A stretch of 57,252 bases of DNA from Actinomycetaceae bacterium (GCA_030532245.1 JAUNLN010000010.1:7014-64265); one strand, 5' to 3'; positions 9,158 through 17,846 are shown, counted from the first letter of the stretch. Program-made: numbers and translations. Notes: generated from the sequence alone by a model not told the origin.

Positions 9158-9216
9158 AACTTGCCTGACACGCCAAACACTACCCCTTGTAGTCGGCGCG
9201 TTAGGCAAGTTTTTTC
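9158..9216 (+). terminator. rho-independent terminator of lysS
   Basis: A 17-base stem (left arm 9158-9174 starting AACTTGCC, right arm 9195-9211 ending GGCAAGTT) with one internal mismatch region closes a ~20-base loop and is followed by six T residues. It sits between lysS and the potassium-uptake genes. Confidence 0.85.
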
Positions 9217-9252
9217 TTGCTGAAAATAAGAGCAAAAGAGGTTCGCTAAAAG

Positions 9253-10653
9253 ATGAGGTCACCCGGCTTCCGCCCAGCCCGAGTCGCAGTACTCGGGCTT
9301 GGAATCACCATAGTTATCGGCACGCTACTCCTCATGCTTCCAGTAGCGCGAACCGGCGCACCCATGTGGGCAGAAGGCACGCTAACCGCGCCCGCAGTTG
9401 CGGCCGGCCCCTCCCTGCCCGGAGGCGCCCCGCTCTCCGTCGCATTCTTCACCGCTACGTCAGCCACCAGCGTCACCGGCCTCATCGTCGCCGACACCGC
9501 CACGTACTGGAGCACCTTCGGGCAAGTCGTGATCGCCCTCCTCATCGAAATCGGAGGCGTTGGCACCATGACGTTCGCCGCCCTCATGGCGGTCTACGTT
9601 GCACACCGGCTGAGGCTGCGACAGCGCCTCGTCGTCGCCCAAGTTACGGGCGCCCTCACGATGGAAGACATCCGCGGGTTCATCAGGCGCATCGTGCGCA
9701 CGGCGATCGTTGTGCAACTGATCTTCGCGGTGCCGCTCGTGATCGACTTCTACATGCGGGAGGGTGCGATCGGGAAGGCGCTCGGCTGGGGGATGTTCTT
9801 CTCGATCTCCGCATTCAACAACGCGGGGTTCGCGCTCACGACCAACAGCCTCATCCCGTTCGCCACCGACCCGCTGATCATCCTGCCGATCTCCGTGCTC
9901 ATCGTGATCGGAGGCCTCGGCTTTCCCGTACTTGCCGAAGTGTTCCACGTCGTGCGGCTGCGCGGTAAAAAGCACTGGCACTGGTCGCTCGGCACGCGCC
10001 TAGTATTCGTTGGAACCGCGGGCCTGATCATCCTTGGCTGGATCCTCATCGCCCTGCTCGAGTGGAACAACCTCTCGGCCAGCGGAGAGTATTCGAGCGG
10101 CGACAAGCTCCTCATCACCCTGTTCTCGGCCATCTCACCGCGCACGGCCGGCTTCAACTCGATGGACATCGCCTCCCAAAGCGACGTCACGTGGCTCCTA
10201 ACAGACGCGCTCATGTTCATCGGCGCAGGTCCCGCGGGCACGGCCGGCGGCGTGAAGATCACGACCATGCTCGTGCTCGTCTTCCTCGTACACACCGAAC
10301 TTCGCGCGGGCAAAGCCGTGCAACTGTTTGGCTCGCGCGTGGGCCGCTCAACGCAGCGAACCGCGATCACGGTGTTGATGATCGCGTTCACTATCACCGC
10401 AGTCTCGACCGCGGCACTCATGCTCCTCACGCCGTGGGGGATGGAACCCCTCCTACTCGAGGTCATCTCTGCAGTGAGCACCGTCGGCCTCTCCACGGGA
10501 ATCACGCCGCACCTGCCGATCGCCGCTCAGCTCATCGTCTGCGTGCTCATGTTCTTCGGGCGCCTCGGCCCCGCAACGGTTGCAACCGTGCTCGCCATCC
10601 GCCCCGACTCCAAACTCTACGAGCTACCAAAAGAAAGGCTCATCATTGGGTAA
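9253..10653 (+). CDS. TrkH/KtrB-family potassium channel subunit
   Basis: The membrane-spanning K+ translocating subunit of a Trk/Ktr uptake system, 466 residues and highly hydrophobic. The four pore-loop signatures are visible: ATSATSVTGL, AFNNAGFAL, SPRTAGFNSM and SAVSTVGLSTG. The loop GAGPAGTAGGVKITT is also typical. The following gene encodes its cytoplasmic nucleotide-binding regulator and overlaps this one by 8 bases. Whether the ion coupling is Na+ (Ktr) or H+ (Trk) cannot be told; the short length and paired short RCK subunit favour the Ktr type. Confidence 0.93.
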   Translation: MRSPGFRPARVAVLGLGITIVIGTLLLMLPVARTGAPMWAEGTLTAPAVAAGPSLPGGAPLSVAFFTATSATSVTGLIVADTATYWSTFGQVVIALLIEIGGVGTMTFAALMAVYVAHRLRLRQRLVVAQVTGALTMEDIRGFIRRIVRTAIVVQLIFAVPLVIDFYMREGAIGKALGWGMFFSISAFNNAGFALTTNSLIPFATDPLIILPISVLIVIGGLGFPVLAEVFHVVRLRGKKHWHWSLGTRLVFVGTAGLIILGWILIALLEWNNLSASGEYSSGDKLLITLFSAISPRTAGFNSMDIASQSDVTWLLTDALMFIGAGPAGTAGGVKITTMLVLVFLVHTELRAGKAVQLFGSRVGRSTQRTAITVLMIAFTITAVSTAALMLLTPWGMEPLLLEVISAVSTVGLSTGITPHLPIAAQLIVCVLMFFGRLGPATVATVLAIRPDSKLYELPKERLIIG

Positions 10654-11341
10654 GTTCACATTAATTCCGCGCATCCCCTCCTCCTCATCAAACGAGGTCG
10701 TAATCATCGGGCTAGGCCGCTTCGGCACAGCAATGGGCGAAGAACTCGTAGCCGCTGGCGTCGACGTGCTCGGCATCGACATCGACGCCGATGTCGTGCA
10801 AAAGATGAACTCACGCCTCACCCAAGTTGTTCGAGCAGACGCCTCCAACATTGAGGTTCTAAGGCAACTCGGGGTGGATGAGTTCCAAAACGCCGTGGTT
10901 GCGATCGGCGAAAATCTTGCCGCATCGATCCTCGTGGCGTCCGCGCTCATCAAGCTTGATGGCCCGGAGATTTGGGCGAAAGCCGCGTCTGAGCAACAGG
11001 CGGAAATCTTCACGCAGCTTGGTATCAAGCACGTGTTTGAGCCGGAGAAGCACATGGGGCAGCGCGCCGCGCACGTCGTCACCCGCACCCTTTCGGACTA
11101 CTTCGACCTTGGCAACGGGTTCGCCCTCGCGATCGCAACCATGCCGGAGAAGGTTGCCGGCAAGCTCGTGCAAGACACGCATTTTCGCCCCAGCTTTGGC
11201 GTTACCCTCATCGGCATCAAAATGTCGGACGGCACGTGGGCGCAGGTAACGCCAGACACCAGGCTGTACGCGGGGCAAACCGTGCTCGCGGCTGGCCCCT
11301 CCAACAACTTGGAAAAGGCGTTCGCCAAACACGCGTTTTAG
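10646..11341 (+). CDS. TrkA/KtrA-family RCK potassium uptake regulator
   Basis: A 231-residue cytosolic gating ring subunit. The N-terminal RCK Rossmann domain starts EVVIIGLGRFGTAMGEELVAAGVDVLGIDID, with the GxGxxG nucleotide site and a terminal acidic residue. A C-terminal RCK_C domain includes FRPSFGVTLIGIKMSDGTWAQVTPDTRLYAGQTVLAAG. The start is taken as TTG 10646 because AAAGG lies 7 bases upstream and the protein then begins just before the Rossmann fold; upstream ATG 10580 would sit deep inside the channel gene. It overlaps the channel gene by 8 bases, so the two are coupled. Confidence 0.93.
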   Translation: MGKFTLIPRIPSSSSNEVVIIGLGRFGTAMGEELVAAGVDVLGIDIDADVVQKMNSRLTQVVRADASNIEVLRQLGVDEFQNAVVAIGENLAASILVASALIKLDGPEIWAKAASEQQAEIFTQLGIKHVFEPEKHMGQRAAHVVTRTLSDYFDLGNGFALAIATMPEKVAGKLVQDTHFRPSFGVTLIGIKMSDGTWAQVTPDTRLYAGQTVLAAGPSNNLEKAFAKHAF

Positions 11342-11353
11342 CGGCCTTTAAAG

Positions 11354-11420
11354 TCTCCCTATTGATAGGGGAGGCGCCCGCGGTGGCCTTTGAGACCTGC
11401 AGGCGGTCGCGGCCTGCAGG
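11354..11420. terminator. two hairpins between convergent genes
   Basis: In the 86-bp gap between the convergent KtrA and MFS genes there is a small hairpin around 11354-11374 (CTCCCTAT / ATAGGGGAG). A perfect 9-bp stem follows, CCTGCAGGC (11396-11404) with GCCTGCAGG (11412-11420), around a 7-base loop. Neither has a T-run, so termination activity is inferred from position only. Confidence 0.35.
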
Positions 11421-11427
11421 GGGCGCG

Positions 11428-12663
11428 TTACTTGCTCTTTGAAACTTCGGGGAGGCGGCTCGCGGCGAATACGCCTATGAAGCCGATGACTGAGAGGAAG
11501 AGCAGGGCGGCGGAGGCGCCCCACATGGCGAGCACGCCGGAGACGAAGCCGACGATGAGGAGGATGATGCCCATCATCGTGTTGGCCGCGCCAACGTAGC
11601 GTGTGCGCACGTCTGATTCGGCCATGTCGACGATGTACGTCTTTCGAGCCACGCGCACGGTGATGTGCGCGAGGTTGAGGGCGAAGAAGGAGGCGGGCAG
11701 AATCCACTGGAGGGCTGTGCCCCCAATCCAGTGCGTTGCCGCGAGCGTAAGCAGAATGATGGTTGAGGCTACTGCGGCGCCGATTGACATGGCGTTTTTC
11801 GAGGACTTGTCGGCGAAGCGTCCGGCGATGCGGCCGCCGAGGAGGGCGGAAAGGCCGGAGGCAACGAGGAAGAGGCCGAGGCCGGTGATGTCGTTGCCAA
11901 CTTCTTGCGACAGGGTGACGATGAACGCCGTGGAGAGTGCGGACACGAGCAGGAGTGAACGCACGATCACGAAGTTGCGGAAGTTTTTGTGGTCGCGGAA
12001 GAGTTCCCACGTGTCTTTCCACCAGGCTTTGTTGAGGCCGCCGCCGTCGGCATCGGGGTCGAGTGGTTCGTCGATGCTGCGGAACACGAGTGCGGCGATG
12101 AACCATGCGAGGCCGGACGTGAGGATCAGGATTTCGAGGATTTGCGGCTGTTGGAGGAATGCGAAGCTGGAGATGGATACGCCGATTACGAGGGAGATGA
12201 GGCCGCCGAGGGCTGCTGAGCGGCCCGTGATGATTCCGCGTGCGCCTTTGGGAACTGTGCGGCCTTGAACATCTTTGGAGGCGATTGACGACAGCGACCG
12301 GAAGGTTGCGAATATGGCTAGGAGGGTGATGATGGCGATGCCGAGGGGCAGGCCGGTCATGGTTAGTGCGGCGATGCCCATTAGTACGGCGGTTACGCCT
12401 TGCCCGATTGCGCCGGTGACCCAAATGCCTTTGCGGTATTTTTGCGCGGTTACCCAGGGTGTGAATGCTGCTTGGGGGAGCATGGAGAGGGATTCGCGTA
12501 CGGGTACGAGCATCGCGATGATGAATCCGGGGGCGCCTGCGGCTTGGAGTACCCAGGGGAGTACGGTTTTTGCAGCGATGATTTGGTCGCCAATGTTTTG
12601 GAGTCCGTGCGATGCAATGAATTTGCGCGCGTTTGACTTCACGTTTGGCATTGTTTCTTCCAT
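11428..12663 (-). CDS. MFS transporter
   Basis: A 411-residue integral membrane protein with about 12 hydrophobic segments in two halves, typical of the major facilitator superfamily. The N-terminal stretch ASHGLQNIGDQIIAAKTVLP and the loop VPVRESLSMLPQAAFTPWV are conspicuous. After TM2 there is a basic loop KYRKG that resembles the MFS motif A position, but without the full GxxxDRxGRR consensus. SLSSIASKDVQGRTVPKGARG in the centre is a conserved-looking cytoplasmic loop. The substrate cannot be predicted. An in-frame second ATG four codons in is an alternative start. The promoter region is shared with the divergent SDR gene. Confidence 0.85.
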   Translation of the reverse strand: MEETMPNVKSNARKFIASHGLQNIGDQIIAAKTVLPWVLQAAGAPGFIIAMLVPVRESLSMLPQAAFTPWVTAQKYRKGIWVTGAIGQGVTAVLMGIAALTMTGLPLGIAIITLLAIFATFRSLSSIASKDVQGRTVPKGARGIITGRSAALGGLISLVIGVSISSFAFLQQPQILEILILTSGLAWFIAALVFRSIDEPLDPDADGGGLNKAWWKDTWELFRDHKNFRNFVIVRSLLLVSALSTAFIVTLSQEVGNDITGLGLFLVASGLSALLGGRIAGRFADKSSKNAMSIGAAVASTIILLTLAATHWIGGTALQWILPASFFALNLAHITVRVARKTYIVDMAESDVRTRYVGAANTMMGIILLIVGFVSGVLAMWGASAALLFLSVIGFIGVFAASRLPEVSKSK

Positions 12664-12796
12664 GTCGCTGCCTTTCGAACCTTTCGCACTTTTAAACGCT
12701 TGTGGCCGGCAAAGTTTTGGTTGAACTTTGGCTAAGCATGGCGTGATATGTCCAACCTAGTTAGGGTGGTTACGTTAATCAAAATTGGGGGTAACT
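12664..12796. promoter_or_regulatory. divergent intergenic region with inverted repeat
   Basis: The 133-bp gap between the MFS gene (minus) and SDR gene (plus). It carries the inverted repeat CAAAGTT (12710-12716) and AACTTTG (12724-12730) with a 7-base spacer, a geometry suited to a dimeric repressor serving both genes. No regulator gene is adjacent. Confidence 0.35.
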
Positions 12797-13582
12797 GTGG
12801 ATCTTGGGATTTCAAATAAGGTTGCTTTTGTTGCTGCTTCGACGTCTGGGCTTGGCCGCGCTTCTGCGATTGCTCTTGCTGGTGAGGGCGTGAAAGTGTG
12901 TGTTTCTGGCCGTAATGTTGATCGGGGTAATGAGGTTGTGGAGCAGATTCGCACTGCTGGTGGCACTGCGATGTTTACTCCGCTTGATGTTGAAGACCCC
13001 GCTTCGGTTGATGCCGCAATTTCGGCGTGTGAGGCCGAATTTGGCAACATTGACATTCTCGTATTGAACGGTCCGGGTCCGAAGCCTGGTTTCCCGTCGA
13101 AGATTTCGAGTGAGGATGTGGCTGCTGCGGCTGCGAGGTTGATTGAGCCGCATGTGCGGATGGTAAACCGTGTGCTTCCCGGTATGCGTGAGCAGGGTTG
13201 GGGCAGGATTGTGGCGGTTGGTTCGACCGCGGTGATTACGCCTTCGCAGCAGTTGGTGCTTTCGACGATTGGCCGTCAGGGTTTGACGGGCTATTTGAAG
13301 GCTCTGTCTTTGGAGGTCGGCGCGGATGGTGTGACTGTGAATATGGTGCATCCGGGTCGTATTTTGACTCCGCGTATTGATCAACTTGACGCGGATTCGG
13401 CCTCGCGTGAGGGTGTGGAGGCGTCTGATATTCGTAGGCGTTTTGAGTCGACGATTCCGGTGAGGCGTCTTGGTGACCCGTCTGAGCTGGGCGCAACGGT
13501 TGCGTTCCTGGCTTCCATGCAGGCGGGCTACATTACGGGCTCGTCGGTGCGCCTAGATGGAGGAGCAGTGCCGATCGCGTAG
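12797..13582 (+). CDS. short-chain dehydrogenase/reductase (atypical, lacking Tyr-Lys pair)
   Basis: A 261-residue Rossmann protein of the SDR superfamily. The cofactor loop is AASTSGLGRASA (form of TGxxxGxG), followed by ILVLNGPGPKPG (NNAG position) and the C-terminal INGSSVRLDGG-like block ITGSSVRLDGGAVPIA. The usual YxxxK catalytic pair is replaced by SxxxR in LSTIGRQGLTGYLKALSLEV, although the catalytic Ser of VGSTAV remains. A known SDR subgroup shows this change. GTG 12797 is taken as start because GGGGG lies 5 bases upstream; TTG 12785 is the alternative. Substrate unknown. Confidence 0.85.
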   Translation: MDLGISNKVAFVAASTSGLGRASAIALAGEGVKVCVSGRNVDRGNEVVEQIRTAGGTAMFTPLDVEDPASVDAAISACEAEFGNIDILVLNGPGPKPGFPSKISSEDVAAAAARLIEPHVRMVNRVLPGMREQGWGRIVAVGSTAVITPSQQLVLSTIGRQGLTGYLKALSLEVGADGVTVNMVHPGRILTPRIDQLDADSASREGVEASDIRRRFESTIPVRRLGDPSELGATVAFLASMQAGYITGSSVRLDGGAVPIA

Positions 13583-13589
13583 CGATCCA

Positions 13590-14387
13590 CTAGACGACGC
13601 GGACGTCATCACAATATTTTCGCAAGTTCTCGATATCTTTTGAGGTTGCCGTTCTCGTCGTGATGATCGTCGAAAAAGCACTGAGGGAACTCGTCTTCTG
13701 CCAGGCAGCCCGGGAGAACTTAGTGTGATCAATCATCAGAATCTTCCGTTCTGATGACTTTAGGATGGTCTGCTTCATGCTGATCACGTAGTCATTTGGG
13801 TTGTATGTCGAATCGCCCCAAACTGCGGCGTCAGACATGAAGCAGAAGTCCGCACGAAAGTTCGCAAGCATTTCGTTAGCGACGGTTCCGTAGAACGAAC
13901 CTGCCCAGCTTTGGTAGTGCCCACCAATAAGGATCAGGTTATGAGATCTTGAGTTTCTAAACCTGAAGGCCACATCTAACGAGTTCGTAATGATCGTTAG
14001 TGAACTAATCCTTTGAAGGAGAGGGAGTAAAGGCGCGTTCGTAGAAGAATCGTCGAGGATGATTACGTCTCCAGGAGCGACGAAACCTATCGCCTCTTTC
14101 GCTAGTGCGCTCTTTTCTTCAAGTTGCCTTTTGGCTCTAACACTCGCTGGTAATTCTGCGGTAGAAGGTGCAATGGCTCTTAGGAAGCCTTTTGACCGTG
14201 CAAGTATGCCTTCTCTTTCAAGTTTCTGCGCATCTCGATACGCGGTGGCAGTCGAAATGTGTAGCTCTCGAGCAATCTCTTCGATATGGATCTCTCCACG
14301 TTCGAACAGGGTATCCGTGATCCATGCGCGTCGACCAGCTGGGGTGGAGTAATCGACACTGTCAGCGTGGTTGGGCGAGTAAGTCAT
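13590..14387 (-). CDS. DeoR-family transcriptional regulator
   Basis: A 265-residue sugar-responsive repressor. The N-terminal winged HTH spans about 18-70 (ERGEIHIEEIARELHISTATAYRDAQKLEREG). The DeoR C-terminal sensor domain follows, with VAPGDVIILDDSSTNAPLLPLL, TIITNSLDVAFRF, LILIGGHYQSWAGSFYG and ILMIDHTKFSR; these loops bind a sugar phosphate in this family. An AAGGAGAG RBS precedes the ATG. It is divergent from the kinase / dehydrogenase / aldolase operon at 14558, which it very likely controls through the 14388-14557 gap. Codon use is less GC-biased than in flanking genes, in keeping with acquisition together with that operon. Confidence 0.9.
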   Translation of the reverse strand: MTYSPNHADSVDYSTPAGRRAWITDTLFERGEIHIEEIARELHISTATAYRDAQKLEREGILARSKGFLRAIAPSTAELPASVRAKRQLEEKSALAKEAIGFVAPGDVIILDDSSTNAPLLPLLQRISSLTIITNSLDVAFRFRNSRSHNLILIGGHYQSWAGSFYGTVANEMLANFRADFCFMSDAAVWGDSTYNPNDYVISMKQTILKSSERKILMIDHTKFSRAAWQKTSSLSAFSTIITTRTATSKDIENLRKYCDDVRVV

Positions 14388-14557
14388 CTTCTCTCCTTGA
14401 GAAAAACCCCGATTTTTGGCCGGCTTAAAGGGGTTTAGTTAAGAGTTTCGCATAAACTTCGCAACTTGTTGAGAATTACCGCATTATCAATGAGGGAAAC
14501 GCTCTTCTCTCTTAGCCTGAAGTCAAGGCGACAACGCTGTCGCTTGATGAGGGGGAG
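14388..14557. promoter_or_regulatory. divergent control region of the DeoR/kinase cassette
   Basis: A 170-bp AT-richer gap between the DeoR regulator and the kinase operon. Features seen: an inverted repeat AGTTT-CGCAT-AAACT at 14444-14458, a candidate DeoR operator; and AAACCCC (14404-14410) pairing with GGGGTTT (14430-14436), a hairpin in the regulator's 5' leader. Their function is inferred from location. Confidence 0.4.
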
Positions 14558-16084
14558 ATGATGGAGCAAGTTGTAATTGGTGTTGACGGAGGCACAACCG
14601 CAGTAAAGGCAGTTGCCTTTGACCTTGACGGAAAAATTCGGGCATCGCATCACGAAGCTGTGCCAGTGAACTACGGCGATAACGGTGAAGCTGAACAAGA
14701 TATGAATCATATCTGGGAAGCCGTAGCAACATGTTTGCGTGAAGTCGCCAAAAAGATCGAGGGTTACGAGATCGTCGGAATTGGTCTCACTGGCCAAGGA
14801 GACGGTGCCTGGCTAATCGATGAACAAGGGGTCCCAGTACGACCGGCCGCAACCTGGCTCGACGGACGCTCTGCAAGTCGTGTAACGCAGTGGGACAACG
14901 ATGGGCGAGCGGCAAAGATTCTAGAAGTGACGGGAACTACGACTTTCGGAGGGCTCTTTCCGATCTTGATTGAAGAGCTCGCCGAAACTGAGCCTGAAGT
15001 GGTTGCACGTGCCGCGACGCATCTCAATTGCAAAGACTGGTTGCGCTTCAAGCTCACCGGTGAGCGCATTACAGACTACACAGAGGCGTCTCGCTCGTTC
15101 TTGGATGTGAGAACCACAGAAGGTTTCAGTGAGGAGCTTGCACGAGATCTGGGATCCGAGCAATTCTTCCGTTTGTTGCCGAGTCTCAGACGTGCAGATG
15201 GGGAAGCAGTTCCACTGAGCGAAGAAGCCTCGCGGGAGACGGGGATTCCAGCGGGTACACCGGTTGGCATCGGAATGATTGACGTGGCCGTGACCGGTAT
15301 GGGGCTCGGCGCCCTCAACAATGGAGACTCTTGGTTGATCCTTGGGACAACGGCGTTTGTCGGTACCCTTCTCCCATCCGTCGAAGAGAGACGTTCGGAT
15401 CTATCGATGGTCCTGGCGACCGGTAATGAGAAACAGGTTTTGGAGTTCATGGCCCCTATGACTGGCACTCCGAACCTGGATTGGATTCGTCGGGTTCTGG
15501 GTCTCGACGGCGTTGATTGGAATGCCATTGAAGAACGAGCGCGGAAATCTGCGCCGGGTTCGGGAGGTGTTGTCTACCTCCCGTACGCGTCGCCAGGAGG
15601 AGAGCGAGCGCCCTTCTTGGATACGAACGCATCGGCATCTTGGGCTGGTATGTCGTTGACTTCAGACACCAATGACATTCTGCGTTCGGTTTATGAGGGC
15701 GTCGCATTCTCATTAGTTGAGTGCATCAAGACCCTGGAGATTAAGTCTGATCTCGTAGTATCGGGAGGAGGATTCCGCTCAGATTTGATTTGCGAAATCC
15801 TCGCGGATGCAACTGGACAGACCGTTGTACGACAAGATGCACCCGAGGCGGGAGCGCGTGGAGCGACTACCCTTGCCCTAGTCTCGGCAGGGCGTTTTGC
15901 CACGGTTGAAGAGGCGTCGAAGGCGTTGCAAACCTCCATGGAGACATTTACGCCTGACCCCGCGAAGTATGAGCTCTATGAAAAGGCGCATGAGGTTTTC
16001 CAACGTACGAGGAAAGCACTGCAACCCGTCTGGCCTGCAATGCGTGAAGTTCGTGCAATGAGTAAAGAGGGTGGCCAAGAATGA
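14558..16084 (+). CDS. FGGY-family carbohydrate kinase (L-xylulose/erythritol kinase-like)
   Basis: Phosphorylates a sugar or polyol using ATP, feeding the aldolase two genes downstream. The 508 residues carry the FGGY actin-like fold: phosphate loop VIGVDGGTTAVKAVAFDLDG, IVGIGLTGQGDGAWLIDEQG, catalytic-base region IGMIDVAVTGMGLGAL and the adenosine loop VVSGGGFRSDLICEILADATGQ. The GQGDG segment and TPNLDW are closer to LyxK/EryA-like kinases than to xylulokinase XylB or GlpK, so the substrate may be a ketopentose or a tetritol. GAGGGGGAG precedes two adjacent ATGs (14558 and 14561); the second has better spacing. It overlaps the next gene by 4 bases. Confidence 0.9.
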   Translation: MMEQVVIGVDGGTTAVKAVAFDLDGKIRASHHEAVPVNYGDNGEAEQDMNHIWEAVATCLREVAKKIEGYEIVGIGLTGQGDGAWLIDEQGVPVRPAATWLDGRSASRVTQWDNDGRAAKILEVTGTTTFGGLFPILIEELAETEPEVVARAATHLNCKDWLRFKLTGERITDYTEASRSFLDVRTTEGFSEELARDLGSEQFFRLLPSLRRADGEAVPLSEEASRETGIPAGTPVGIGMIDVAVTGMGLGALNNGDSWLILGTTAFVGTLLPSVEERRSDLSMVLATGNEKQVLEFMAPMTGTPNLDWIRRVLGLDGVDWNAIEERARKSAPGSGGVVYLPYASPGGERAPFLDTNASASWAGMSLTSDTNDILRSVYEGVAFSLVECIKTLEIKSDLVVSGGGFRSDLICEILADATGQTVVRQDAPEAGARGATTLALVSAGRFATVEEASKALQTSMETFTPDPAKYELYEKAHEVFQRTRKALQPVWPAMREVRAMSKEGGQE

Positions 16085-17112
16085 AAGTGCTACTAGCCGC
16101 AGACCAGTTTCTGACTGAAGAAATTCTAAAAGAGGCGCTCTTGGCTCGGTTGCCTGAAATCAGCACCGCTTCTATTTCCTCAACTTGGCCAGTTCCGCCC
16201 TTTCACGATGTCGCTGAAGTGCGCGAGGCACATGGTGATGAAGACGAGCTCATTGCCGCTTTGAAAGGTGTAGATGTTGCGTTCTCGCACACTTTCCCGT
16301 TCACCGAAAAAGTCATTGCCTCAAGCCCTGATCTGAAGATGATCACCATCTGCCGAGGCGGGCCGGTGAACGTGAATATCGACGCAGCTACCGAGCATGG
16401 AGTTCTTGTGTCTTACACGCCTGGGCGAAATGCCGTAGCAACGGCTGAACACACGGTTGCTCTGATACTGGCTTCAGCTAGGCAGGTGGCGCAGCGCCAT
16501 CAAGAGGTCGTGGGCGGTCAATGGCGTTCAGACTATTACATCTATGACAACGTAGGACCGGAAATCGGGTCCTCCACTATCGGAGTTATCGGATATGGCA
16601 ACGTGGGCCGACGGGTAGCGAATATTCTCGCTGCCTTCGGTGGGAAGGTTCTTGTCTACGATCCTTGGGCAAAGGATCGTAGTGGAGCGCAAAATATCGA
16701 ATTTGTCGATCAGCTCGAAGACCTGCTCACGCGCTCAGACATAGTGACCTTGCACGTCCGGGAGTCCGCCGAAAATCATCACATGATGAATAGTGAAGCC
16801 TTTGCCCTAATGCCCGAGTCTTCCATTTTCATAAATGCCGCTCGCGGCTCGCTCGTTGACTATGACGCACTCGCCGACGCATTGGACTCAGGGCATCTCT
16901 TTGCGGCGGGACTTGACTGCCTGCCCGAAGAGCCACTTCCAGTTGACCACCGATTGATGCGCACAAGGGGCCTCACCTTCACACCTCATCTAGCGGGGGC
17001 GTCCAAGGAGGCCTCGAAGCTGGCGGCTCGAATTGGCGCTGACGACATCGCAACGTTCGTACAAGGCGGGATTCCTAAGCATCTCGCGAACCCAGAAGTT
17101 CTTAGAAAGTAG
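16081..17112 (+). CDS. D-isomer-specific 2-hydroxyacid dehydrogenase family protein
   Basis: A 343-residue NAD-dependent dehydrogenase of the PGDH/D-lactate family. The NAD fold has GVIGYGNVGRRVANILAAFG followed by VLVYDPWA. The catalytic Arg lies in FINAARGSLVDYDAL, the Glu near LPEEPLPVDH, and the His in TPHLAGASKEA. The N-terminal substrate domain contains MITICRGGPVNVNIDAA. Its start overlaps the kinase stop (ATGA) and the aldolase begins 5 bases after its stop, so it acts in the same pathway, perhaps oxidising or reducing the phosphorylated intermediate. The specific substrate is not known. Confidence 0.9.
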   Translation: MKVLLAADQFLTEEILKEALLARLPEISTASISSTWPVPPFHDVAEVREAHGDEDELIAALKGVDVAFSHTFPFTEKVIASSPDLKMITICRGGPVNVNIDAATEHGVLVSYTPGRNAVATAEHTVALILASARQVAQRHQEVVGGQWRSDYYIYDNVGPEIGSSTIGVIGYGNVGRRVANILAAFGGKVLVYDPWAKDRSGAQNIEFVDQLEDLLTRSDIVTLHVRESAENHHMMNSEAFALMPESSIFINAARGSLVDYDALADALDSGHLFAAGLDCLPEEPLPVDHRLMRTRGLTFTPHLAGASKEASKLAARIGADDIATFVQGGIPKHLANPEVLRK

Positions 17113-17117
17113 GAAAA

Positions 17118-17768
17118 ATGCTTCTTGAGCAGACTCGGCAAGAGATTGTAAGTATTTGCCTGTTTATGCAAGCCGAAAAACTAGTTGTAGGAACCGCAGG
17201 AAACGTGTCTGTACGCGTAGGCGACATGGTTGCGATTTCTCCGTCGGGTGTTCCTTATGAGGAGATGACAGCAGAAGATGTCGTTGTCTGCGATATGGAG
17301 GGAAACATTCTCGATGGTCGTTTGAAGCCGTCGTCGGAGCTTCCTTTGCACCTCAGCGTCTACAAATCTACGGATGCCCTCGCAATCACCCACAACCATG
17401 CATCTGCCTCAACGGCGTTGGGTTTGGTTGTGGATGAGATTCCTACATCTCACTACTACAGTGCGATGTTTGGAGGCCCGATCCGCGTAGCTCCATATGC
17501 CGGATTTGGTTCTGACCAGCTTGCGCTAAATGTTACACGCGCACTTGAAGGCAGGTCAGGAGCTCTCATGAAGAACCATGGAGCCATCACGACTGGACCA
17601 ACTCTAAAGAAGGCAGTGGATAAACTCCCGATTCTCGAGTACATCTGCGATATTCACCTGCGTGCACTGGCGACGGGACTACCAATCTCGTTGCTGTCGG
17701 AAGAAGAGATGGAAGATGCCAGCAAGGGAATCGCTAACTACGGTAAACAGCCGAACCGTGAGGGATAA
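17118..17768 (+). CDS. class II aldolase/adducin family protein
   Basis: A zinc-dependent sugar-phosphate aldolase or epimerase of the FucA/AraD family, 216 residues as expected. Visible active-site parts are GTAGNVSVRVGD (phosphate loop), SSELPLHLSVYK with the catalytic Glu, THNHASAS giving the first two His zinc ligands, and MKNHGAITTG giving the third. It is the last gene of the kinase/dehydrogenase cassette, so it probably splits the phosphorylated sugar into dihydroxyacetone phosphate and an aldehyde. Fuculose-1-P aldolase versus ribulose-5-P epimerase cannot be separated by eye. A strong terminator follows. Confidence 0.9.
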   Translation: MLLEQTRQEIVSICLFMQAEKLVVGTAGNVSVRVGDMVAISPSGVPYEEMTAEDVVVCDMEGNILDGRLKPSSELPLHLSVYKSTDALAITHNHASASTALGLVVDEIPTSHYYSAMFGGPIRVAPYAGFGSDQLALNVTRALEGRSGALMKNHGAITTGPTLKKAVDKLPILEYICDIHLRALATGLPISLLSEEEMEDASKGIANYGKQPNREG

Positions 17769-17789
17769 CTGAATATTAAATCTCAATAT

Positions 17790-17833
17790 GGAAAAGCGGC
17801 TAGCGCGTTGTAGACGCTAGCCGCTTTTCCTTT
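17790..17833. terminator. strong bidirectional terminator
   Basis: A perfect 16-bp stem (17790-17805 with 17815-17830, GGAAAAGCGGCTAGCG and complement) around a 9-base loop lies between the convergent aldolase and glpC genes. It is followed by T-rich sequence on the plus strand. Confidence 0.85.
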
Positions 17834-17846
17834 GATTAAATGACGA

